Of a stretch of DNA of 5,513 nucleotides, positions 1 through 4,432 are shown piece after piece. The stretch is from Acidimicrobiia bacterium. GTDB lineage: Bacteria; Actinomycetota; Acidimicrobiia; IMCC26256; JAENVU01. The notes under the pieces were generated by a model. That model was not told the origin of the DNA, made no database searches, and saw only the letters and a list, made by a program, of their open reading frames with translations. A program made the translations under genes and the position numbers. Position 1 is the stretch's first letter, and each line of letters starts with the position of its first letter. The stretch lies in the NCBI GenBank assembly GCA_017882945.1, contig JADGON010000446.1:1-5513 (forward strand). The letters are read 5' to 3'.

Positions 1-256
1 CCACGGGACCGAACGGCAGGGCCGGATCGGTGAGGTCCAGGCACGAGCCTGCGAGCACCAGCCCGTCTGCCTCGCGCACGCGCGCGGCCAGCTCGGCCAC
101 GAGGCGGGTCTTGCCGACCCCCGCCTCGCCGCCGAGCATCACCGCGGTGGCATGCTCTTCGGCCGCCGCCGACTTGAACCCACCGACGAGCCGGTCCAGC
201 TCGGCGGCCCGGCCGACGAATTGGAGGCTCGAGATGCGTGCAGGCACGTCGGTCAT
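1..256 (-). CDS. ATP-binding regulator, N-terminal part (LuxR/LAL-type AAA ATPase), truncated by window edge
   Basis: The minus strand encodes 85 residues before the window ends. Residues 13-25 (FVGRAAELDRLVG) are the usual opening of an AAA_16/STAND-type ATPase module. A clear Walker A motif, GEAGVGKT, lies at residues 43-50 and is followed by RLVAELAARV. The later GSCLDL...LPFGPV stretch fits the segment after Walker A in large LuxR-family (LAL/MalT-like) regulators and in related adenylate-cyclase-linked ATPases. The effector domain lies outside the window, so the exact class is open. The start is uncertain: ATG at 256 is used, but an in-frame ATG at 271 adds five residues and neither has a good ribosome binding site. 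The gene lies about 35-50 bp after the DUF4242 gene on the same strand, so co-transcription is likely. Inferred role: a cytoplasmic ATP-dependent transcriptional or signalling switch. Confidence 0.85.
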   Translation of the reverse strand, partial: MTDVPARISSLQFVGRAAELDRLVGGFKSAAAEEHATAVMLGGEAGVGKTRLVAELAARVREADGLVLAGSCLDLTDPALPFGPV

Positions 257-306
257 TGTCGCGGAAATCATGATTGGCGTGCCCACGCGCTCCGCGGCGC
301 CGACGC

Positions 307-615
307 TCACGGCGCCGGTCGGGCCGAGGCCTCGATCGAGCTCGGTTCGCCGGTCGTCGGATCGATCGTCGAGTGCACTCGCTCGATCGAGTCGAGGGGA
401 AAGCCGCCTCGGGACGCGTGCTCGCGCACTGCGTTCGCGTCGTCGGCCACGTAGACGCAGTAGAGCTTGTCCTCGGTCACGTAGCTCTGGATCCACTGCG
501 CCCGGGGCGCCATCTCGGCGAGGACCCCGTTCGAGGCGCAGCTGATGTCATGGAGCTGGTTGGGCGAGAACGCGCCCACACCCGGGATTGTGCGCTCGAT
601 CACGTACTTCGGCAT
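307..615 (-). CDS. DUF4242 (SCO4226-like, putative nickel-binding) small protein
   Basis: The product has 102 residues. It opens MPKYVIERTIPG and carries the family's typical core: a Trp-containing strand WIQSYVTEDKLYCVYVA (41-57), AVREHASRGGFP (62-73) and a closing IDPTTGE (84-90). These match the DUF4242 family, a small ferredoxin-like fold whose Streptomyces member SCO4226 was described as nickel binding; nickel binding here is inferred from family only. The ATG at 615 is chosen because AAGGAG sits 7 nt upstream (623-628) and the family begins at this point; the upstream in-frame extension has no support. There is no signal peptide, so the protein is probably cytoplasmic. The last dozen residues (SSIEASARPAP) look like a disordered tail. 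It lies between a small membrane protein gene 46 bp upstream and the ATPase regulator gene downstream, all on one strand. Confidence 0.9.
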   Translation of the reverse strand: MPKYVIERTIPGVGAFSPNQLHDISCASNGVLAEMAPRAQWIQSYVTEDKLYCVYVADDANAVREHASRGGFPLDSIERVHSTIDPTTGEPSSIEASARPAP

Positions 616-661
616 GAATCTGCTCCTTCTGGGTTTGTTGTCAGGCTGCGGCACGGACGGT

Positions 662-874
662 TCACCAGGGCTTGCCCATCTTGACCAGCGTCTGAGGCGC
701 GGCTGGGTGGACCCGCGCGACCGGCGCGGCCGGTGACGAGATGCCCGCCGAGTGCTCGGTCCAGGCGCGGAGCCCGAAGCCGAGCGCCAGCGTGGCGGCG
801 AAGGCGATCACCATCAACAGGCTGGTGACCGGGGTGATGATCCGGTGGTTCGGGAGGGTCAGCCTCGCGTTCAT
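662..874 (-). CDS. small single-pass membrane protein, hypothetical
   Basis: This 70-residue protein has a short basic N-terminus (MNARLTLPNHR), one hydrophobic helix at about residues 13-35 (ending ATLALGFGLRAW) and an Ala/Pro-rich tail of about 35 residues ending VKMGKPW. The positive-inside rule suggests an N-in, C-out topology. I do not recognise a family. It is called real because almost every codon ends in G or C, the ATG at 874 has AAGGGA 5 nt upstream (880-885), and it sits 46 bp before the DUF4242 gene on the same strand. An uncleaved signal anchor is as likely as a plain membrane helix. Its function is unknown; a membrane partner for the downstream DUF4242/ATPase pair is only a guess from context. 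Confidence 0.72.
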   Translation of the reverse strand: MNARLTLPNHRIITPVTSLLMVIAFAATLALGFGLRAWTEHSAGISSPAAPVARVHPAAPQTLVKMGKPW

Positions 875-1077
875 GACGTTCCCTTCGGGTCGCGAATGTC
901 GTCATGACCACACTCGTCGCCCCGGCCGGGTTCCACATTGGGCAGATGCCCATGTTTCTCGCCCTGCCCGACGGACCGCCGCCGGCGGAGTAGGGCATCG
1001 CCCCGGAGGAACGGTGCGAATCGCCTCGACCCGGCTGGGTCGCGCTCCTCGCCCCGGAGGATCTCGGCCAGACGCAG
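875..1077. other. intergenic stretch, no supported gene
   Basis: No reading frame on either strand combines a ribosome binding site, a recognisable motif and a sensible length. A minus-strand frame from a GTG at 1095 ends in an ATGA overlap with the small membrane protein gene, but its product is a low-complexity Arg/Gly-rich string. A 29-codon plus-strand frame (904-993) has good codon composition but no ribosome binding site. The stretch most likely holds the promoter of the leftward 874-to-1 gene group together with decayed coding sequence; I could not pick out a convincing -35/-10 pair. Confidence 0.4.
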
Positions 1078-1289
1078 TCGGGTCGCATGAGCCACAGGGA
1101 CGAGCGCGCGCCGACGGCCCCGAATCGACCGGGTACCCGGGTCCCGCTCAATCGGATGCGGTCACCGCGTTCCACACCGAGCCGATGGGCGGTATCCGGT
1201 CCGACGGCGATCTCGTCCTCGGTCTCTGGCGCGCAACCGACCTCACCGACGATCTCCTGCAAACCCCGACGACACAGGAAGTCAGCCGG
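1078..1289 (-). pseudogene. possible remnant of an FtsX/MacB-type ABC transporter permease
   Basis: Directly after the csbD stop codon, the same minus-strand frame stays open and reads a stretch containing DEIAVGPDTAHRLGVERGD followed by RIRLSGT (about 1150-1225). This resembles the extracellular-domain motif of actinobacterial FtsX-like permeases (EIALG..TAR.LGV.VGD.V.L.G). After about 1125 the resemblance ends in this frame; a neighbouring frame then offers ALVPVAHATRLRLAE (about 1060-1105), suggesting a frameshift. There is no start codon with a ribosome binding site, no membrane helices, and only about 60 of several hundred expected residues. I therefore read it as a decayed fragment left by deletion. 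The similarity is from memory of the family pattern and is modest, and a chance open frame cannot be excluded. Confidence 0.33.
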
Positions 1290-1514
1290 CTACTTCCGAT
1301 GCAGCGCGTCCTTCGCCTTGTCGACCACCTCTTCGACCTTGTCCTCGGCCTTGTCGACCACCTCTTCGACCTTGTCCTTCGCGTGGCCGAGCTTCTCCTT
1401 GGCCTCACCGGCACGACGATCAGCCTTGCCTTCGGATTCCAGATCCTTGTCGCCGGTGAGACTTCCGGCGGCCTCTTTGACCTTGCCCTTCACCTGATCA
1501 CCCTTTGCACCCAT
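1290..1514 (-). CDS. CsbD-family general stress protein
   Basis: The product has 74 residues. It begins MGAKGDQVKGKVKEAAGSLTGDKDLESEGK, the classic CsbD opening (K.KG..KE..G.LTGD..LE.EGKADR), and continues as a very charged Lys/Glu/Asp helix. Homologues such as Bacillus CsbD belong to the general stress regulon; the biochemical role is unknown. The protein should be cytoplasmic, hydrophilic and mostly helical or disordered. The ATG at 1514 is chosen because the CsbD domain starts there, with GAGAGGG at 1524-1530 upstream; the longer open frame to 1613 adds an Arg-rich leader unlike the family. The C-terminal half contains two copies of an 11-residue unit (DKVEEVVDKA plus E/K), encoded by a 33-bp tandem duplication, which makes it slightly longer than usual members. 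It diverges from the lipoprotein gene to the right. Confidence 0.93.
   Translation of the reverse strand: MGAKGDQVKGKVKEAAGSLTGDKDLESEGKADRRAGEAKEKLGHAKDKVEEVVDKAEDKVEEVVDKAKDALHRK
1315..1378 (-). repeat. in-frame tandem repeat, 33-bp period, inside csbD
   Basis: The 31 bases at 1315-1345 recur exactly at 1348-1378, giving a period of 33 bp, or 11 codons. The encoded units are two copies of DKVEEVVDKA followed by E or K. Identity holds at wobble positions too, so this is a recent duplication or one kept uniform by conversion rather than convergent protein sequence. An 11-residue period suits an amphipathic helix. Confidence 0.95.
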
Positions 1515-1621
1515 TGTGCACCGCCCTCTCTCGTCATGGAACTTGGCGCTGCGCCGGATCGGCCGCGAGCACTTCCGACTGTGGCCTGGCGAGTCGGGCC
1601 TCGCTAGAGGCAAGAGTCCTC

Positions 1622-1627
1622 ATACCC
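1622..1627 (-). promoter_or_regulatory. possible stress-sigma (SigB/SigF-like) -10 element upstream of csbD
   Basis: On the minus strand, 108 nt before the csbD start, lies GGGTAT, which equals the -10 core of SigB/SigF-type promoters. A proper GTTT -35 is not present at the usual 15-17 nt; the nearest similar element is GTTC about 21 nt upstream. CsbD genes are SigB controlled in Bacillus, which makes the site plausible, but a hexamer alone is weak evidence. Confidence 0.2.
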
Positions 1628-1736
1628 TCGGATCTCCCCCGCTTCGACGAACCCGAGAGAACCCAGGGGCGCTCGGTAGGTCGGCGGATGTTCTTGGGAC
1701 CTTGTGCCGTAGCGGTCGCGGGCGAACGGGTTCACG

Positions 1737-2429
1737 ATGAGGATCATGACGACTCGCAGGATGCGATCCATGGTCATCGCTTCGGTCGTGGCATTGGTCG
1801 CGGTCGGTTGTGGGAGCGAATCGAAGACCGCGCCTTCCACCACGCGGACAACCCAGACGTCCACCACCAAGCCGTCGACCGCACAGCCCGGATCTGCCAT
1901 CTGGCCGTTCGTCGGCAGTCCGACCCGCTACACCGATCCCGTGAAGGCAACCAAGGGTTTCGCGACCGCGTACCTGGGGTTCGTCGATCCGGTAGTCGGC
2001 CAGTTCCTCCAGGGTGACAGTCGTTCGGGCGAGGTCGCGATCAGGCCGACGACCTCCGGCCCGGTGACCACGGTAGTGGTCCGCAAGCTCTCCCCCGACG
2101 ACACCTGGTGGGTGCTGGCAGCCTCGACACCGAGCCTGCAATTGCAGTCGCCGACTACGTCGGCGTCCATCACCTCGCCCGTGACGCTGTCGGGCCAGAG
2201 CACCGCCTTCGAAGGCACGGTCAATGTCGAGATCCGTGAGGACGGCACAGTCACGCCGGTCGCCACCGGCTTCGTCACTGGCGGAGGGAACGGTGAGATG
2301 GGTCCGTTCTCAAAGGCGATCAACTTCGGCAAGCCGGCGGCAAGGGACGGCGCCATCATCTTGAAGACGTTCGGAACCGAGAACAGCATCCTCTGGGCGG
2401 CGAGCGTCGTCCGCGTGAAGTTCTCCTGA
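1737..2429 (+). CDS. putative lipoprotein with C-terminal Gmad2 immunoglobulin-like domain
   Basis: This 230-residue product has a basic N-terminus (MTTRRMRSM), a hydrophobic core (VIASVVALVAV) and a lipobox-like VAVGC with Cys at residue 25. A Ser/Thr/Pro-rich linker (about 27-52) follows, as expected of a lipid-anchored exported protein. Residues about 140-230 (ITSPVTLSG, AFEGTVNVEI, GPFSKAINF, ending AASVVRVKF) match the Gmad2 immunoglobulin-like domain, named from spore-germination proteins but common in exported actinobacterial proteins. The middle part (about 55-135), with WPFVG, KATKGFATAYLGF and DDTWWVLAAST, looks like a separate small alpha/beta domain. The start is ambiguous: in-frame ATGs lie at 1737, 1746, 1761 and 1770, and none has a strong ribosome binding site. 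Starting at 1737 or 1746 keeps a charged signal-peptide n-region. It diverges from csbD; a small membrane peptide gene follows 50 bp downstream. Function is inferred only as cell-surface binding or sensing. Confidence 0.88.
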   Translation: MRIMTTRRMRSMVIASVVALVAVGCGSESKTAPSTTRTTQTSTTKPSTAQPGSAIWPFVGSPTRYTDPVKATKGFATAYLGFVDPVVGQFLQGDSRSGEVAIRPTTSGPVTTVVVRKLSPDDTWWVLAASTPSLQLQSPTTSASITSPVTLSGQSTAFEGTVNVEIREDGTVTPVATGFVTGGGNGEMGPFSKAINFGKPAARDGAIILKTFGTENSILWAASVVRVKFS

Positions 2430-2479
2430 GCAGCGCAGTCACCAAGACTGTGCTCGAGACCGGCTGAAAGGGGCTGGGC

Positions 2480-2554
2480 ATGTACATAGGAGTCGGAACA
2501 CTCGTCGTGATCCTGATCATCGTGCTGATCATCTACTTCATTCGCCGCGCCTAG
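2480..2554 (+). CDS. 24-residue single-helix membrane peptide
   Basis: This very short gene reads MYIGVGTLVV, then a run of Ile/Leu/Val, and ends YFIRRA before TAG. Residues 4-21 form one continuous hydrophobic helix, with a basic C-terminal RR and no charge at the N-terminus, so an N-out, C-in topology is likely. It is supported by AAAGGGG (2467-2473) at 6 nt from the ATG, good codon composition, and a position 50 bp after the lipoprotein gene on the same strand. Similar tiny one-helix proteins of unknown function occur in actinobacteria. It could be co-transcribed with the lipoprotein gene and act as a membrane-protein partner or stress peptide, but nothing in the sequence shows which. Confidence 0.68.
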   Translation: MYIGVGTLVVILIIVLIIYFIRRA

Positions 2555-2604
2555 CCTCCACGCAACGTTTCCCTGTCGATGCGCGACCGCCAGAAGCATG
2601 ACGC

Positions 2605-2656
2605 CGAGGCTCGGCATGCCTCGACGAAGCGAAGCGCGCGAGCGCGCCGGGCGCGC
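2605..2656. terminator. hairpin-forming convergent intergenic region, possible bidirectional terminator
   Basis: Between the rightward 24-residue peptide gene and the leftward coxM gene are two inverted repeats. CGAGGC (2605-2610) pairs with GCCTCG (2618-2623) across a 7-nt loop. GCGCGCC (2642-2648) pairs with GGCGCGC (2650-2656) around a central G, although a real hairpin would open the innermost pairs. No T-run follows on either strand, so these are not classical intrinsic terminators, but high-GC actinobacteria often use such U-less hairpins. The rest of 2555-2764 shows nothing else. Confidence 0.3.
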
Positions 2657-2764
2657 GGAGCGGGATCGCGATATCGCCCAGGAGCAGGCCGAGCCGCGAG
2701 GGCGCTGACCTGCGGCAAGCGGGTAGCGCGCTCCTGCGACACCGGACCTCGGCGCGATGAGGAC

Positions 2765-3583
2765 TCAGATAGCCCCGAGCGCGCGGCGCACGAGCACGCG
2801 GGCAAGGTGCTCGCGATACTCCACCGACGCGTTCAGATCGGCGCTCGGTTCGGTGCCGTCGGCGGCCCGCGCGGCTGCGTCGGCAGCGGTGGCGCCCTGC
2901 GCGAGCGCCCGTTCGACGGCGGTCGCACGCAGCGGCGTCGATCCCATGTTGATCAGCCCGACGTGGGTCGCGGCGCTGGTTCGCACGGCAACGACGCCGA
3001 CCGTGGCAAAGTCCTGGGCCCGTCGGCTGAACTTCTCGAAGGCGAACCCGTCGGCGCCCGTCTTGGGGACACGGATCTCGCACAGCAGCTCGTCGGGAGC
3101 AAGCGCTGTCTCGAGGAAACCTTGGAAGAACTCGGACGCCGCGATCTCGCGGGTGCCAGCCGGACCCTGCGCGACGAACGTCGCGTCGAGTGCGAGCAGC
3201 GCCGCGGGAAGATCGGACGCGGGATCGCCGTGTGCGATCGAACCGCCGATGGTGCCGCGATGCCGCACCTGGTTGTCACCCACCTGCGACGCCACGGCCC
3301 GCAGCACGCCGCATTCGCGGGACAGCACATCGTTGGTCTCGACGTCCCGGTGGCGCGTGAGCGCGCCGATCGCGACGTGGTCGCCGGCGTCGCGAACGTA
3401 CGACAGCTCGGAGACCCGCCCGACGTCGACGAGGACGGCCGGCGTGGCCAGCCGGAGCTTCATCAGGGGCAGGAGCGACATGCCTCCCGCGAGCAGCTTG
3501 GCTTCGTCACCGTGCTCCGCGAGCTGCGCGACTGCGTCTTCAGCCGACTCGGCTCGCACGTAGTCGAAGGCGGCAGGAATCAT
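2765..3583 (-). CDS. coxM: FAD-binding (medium) subunit of CO dehydrogenase/xanthine dehydrogenase-family molybdenum hydroxylase
   Basis: This 272-residue protein is the flavin subunit that accepts electrons from the 2Fe-2S subunit and passes them to an external acceptor. It carries both FAD pyrophosphate-binding motifs of the CoxM family: AGGMSLLPLMKLRL (32-45) and TIGGSIAHGDPASDLP (111-126). The C-terminal domain ends in VEYREHLARVLVRRAL (254-269), typical of the CO_deh_flav_C domain. The length is near the family norm of about 270-290, so the gene is complete. The ATG at 3583 overlaps the coxS stop as ATGA, giving translational coupling; no strong ribosome binding site is seen. The protein is cytoplasmic or on the membrane inner face. 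The symbol marks subunit type: the large subunit lacks the CO dehydrogenase signature, so CO need not be the substrate. Confidence 0.96.
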   Translation of the reverse strand: MIPAAFDYVRAESAEDAVAQLAEHGDEAKLLAGGMSLLPLMKLRLATPAVLVDVGRVSELSYVRDAGDHVAIGALTRHRDVETNDVLSRECGVLRAVASQVGDNQVRHRGTIGGSIAHGDPASDLPAALLALDATFVAQGPAGTREIAASEFFQGFLETALAPDELLCEIRVPKTGADGFAFEKFSRRAQDFATVGVVAVRTSAATHVGLINMGSTPLRATAVERALAQGATAADAAARAADGTEPSADLNASVEYREHLARVLVRRALGAI

Positions 3584-4053
3584 CGCGGCTGCGTCCGCAT
3601 CTGCTCCGCGGCCGCGAGCACCGACTCCACGATGTTGTGGTATCCGGTGCAGCGGCAGAGGTTGCCTTCGATCCCGATGCGTACGTCGCGCTCGCTCGGA
3701 TCAGGGGTCTCCTCGAGCAGCGAAACCGCGGCCATCACCATGCCCGCGGTGCAGTAGCCGCACTGGAGACCGTGGTGCTCGTGGAACGCCTGCTGCACGG
3801 GGTGCATCGCTTCGCCGTTGGCGAGACCCTCGATCGTGGTTGCGGTCGCGCCGTCGGCTTGCACCGCGAGCATCGTGCACGACTTCACCGACTCGCCGTC
3901 CACGAGCACGGTGCAGGCACCGCACGACGACGTGTCGCATCCGACCTTGGTACCCGTGAGCCCGCAGTCCTCACGAAGGTAGTGCACGAGCAGGGTGCGC
4001 GGTTCGACGTCGTGCTCCTGCGCGGTCCCGTTCACGGTGACTCCGACCTTCAC
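3580..4053 (-). CDS. coxS: 2Fe-2S (small) subunit of CO dehydrogenase/xanthine dehydrogenase-family molybdenum hydroxylase
   Basis: This 157-residue protein relays electrons from the molybdenum centre to FAD through two 2Fe-2S clusters. The N-terminal plant-ferredoxin-like domain has its cluster ligands C39, C44, C47 and C59 in GCDTSSCGACTVLVDG...SC. The C-terminal helical domain has C98, C101, C133 and C135 in LQCGYC and NLCRC, with Q97 in the position that contacts the pterin cofactor in the family. All eight cysteines are present and the length is typical. The GTG at 4053 is chosen because MKV.VTVNG is the family's usual start and because it overlaps the preceding small gene's stop as GTGA. 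The gene ends in an ATGA overlap with coxM, so the three leftward genes look translationally coupled. Confidence 0.97.
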   Translation of the reverse strand: MKVGVTVNGTAQEHDVEPRTLLVHYLREDCGLTGTKVGCDTSSCGACTVLVDGESVKSCTMLAVQADGATATTIEGLANGEAMHPVQQAFHEHHGLQCGYCTAGMVMAAVSLLEETPDPSERDVRIGIEGNLCRCTGYHNIVESVLAAAEQMRTQPR

Positions 4054-4334
4054 GAGCCGGAATCTATCTCGTCAGGCAGCGAGTCGCTACGAGCAGCCGT
4101 GATCCGCACGAGGATCGGGCGCTCGCGGTTCCATCGTCGCCCGCTCGTCGTCCCGTTCGAGATGCCGAGACACCGACCTCGGCGATTCCCTCCACCCACG
4201 GCGTCGACAGAACCCCGGCCGGCAGGGAGAAGGTCAACGGCCGGCGCCTCGCGGTAGTTCTCGAGGAGGCACGTGATCGCATCGGCGAGAGGTTCGCCAC
4301 TGACGTCAAGCTCCATGGAGAGCCGAACCCTCAC
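4050..4334 (-). CDS. small hypothetical protein leading the coxSM operon
   Basis: The frame encodes 94 residues from a GTG at 4334. A perfect AGGAGG (4339-4344) lies 4 nt upstream, and the TGA stop overlaps the coxS GTG as GTGA, the same 4-bp pattern seen between coxS and coxM. The first 38 residues (SMELDVSGEPLADAITCLLE, then NYREAPAVDLLP) look like a normal alpha/beta protein with G/C-ending codons. The middle (about 40-66) is Gly/Arg-rich and less convincing. The end (ERPILVRITAARSDSLPDEI) again looks ordinary. I recognise no family. The middle could be a pair of compensating frameshifts, since a neighbouring frame offers GVLSTPWVEGIAEVGV at about 4175-4222, or simply a variable loop. There are no membrane helices or signal peptide. 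Context suggests an accessory or regulatory role for the hydroxylase, but this is inference. Confidence 0.5.
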   Translation of the reverse strand: MRVRLSMELDVSGEPLADAITCLLENYREAPAVDLLPAGRGSVDAVGGGNRRGRCLGISNGTTSGRRWNRERPILVRITAARSDSLPDEIDSGS

Positions 4335-4432
4335 GACCCCTCCTGGGCACCGAGCGACGTGCTGATCGGGGAGCTCGGCGGCGTTGCCGGCGCGGCCGCT
4401 AGCGTGCTTGCATCGACATACGGGAGGTTGCC
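4335..4432. promoter_or_regulatory. divergent promoter region between the coxSM operon and coxL
   Basis: These 98 bp separate the leftward GTG at 4334 from the rightward ATG at 4433 and must hold the promoters of both units unless the small gene at 4050-4334 is not real. On the plus strand TAGCGT (4400-4405) fits the TANNNT -10 pattern, about 28 nt before the coxL start, but no good -35 lies at the expected distance. GGGAGG (4422-4427) is the coxL ribosome binding site, 5 nt from its ATG. No clear operator palindrome stands out beyond the short GCTAGC at 4398-4403. Confidence 0.4.

Noticed and set aside
30..545. 171-codon plus-strand frame
   Set aside because: It is antisense to the Walker A ATPase and DUF4242 genes and is a Ser/Arg/Pro-rich shadow.
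904..993. 29-residue plus-strand frame (MTTLVAPAGFHIGQMPMFLA and a Pro-rich end)
   Set aside because: Good codon composition, but no ribosome binding site, and nothing recognisable around it.
871..1095. 74-codon minus-strand frame with an ATGA overlap to the membrane protein gene
   Set aside because: The short VAHATRLRLAEILRGEE stretch vaguely recalls an ArsR helix, but the rest is low-complexity, there is no ribosome binding site and no full helix-turn-helix.
600..1262. 220-codon minus-strand open frame spanning the small membrane protein gene
   Set aside because: It runs in a different frame through the 662-874 gene and the start of the DUF4242 gene; the product is Arg/Gly/Pro-rich with no motif. 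Only its first part was kept, as a possible permease remnant.
2665..2677. overlapping palindromes ATCGCGAT and GCGATATCGC
   Set aside because: Short self-complementary words are frequent in GC-rich DNA; there is no second copy in the window and no gene start nearby for an operator.
2579..3757. 392-codon plus-strand open frame
   Set aside because: It lies antisense to coxM and part of coxS and is a high-GC shadow; its product is Arg/Gly/Asp-rich with no domain.
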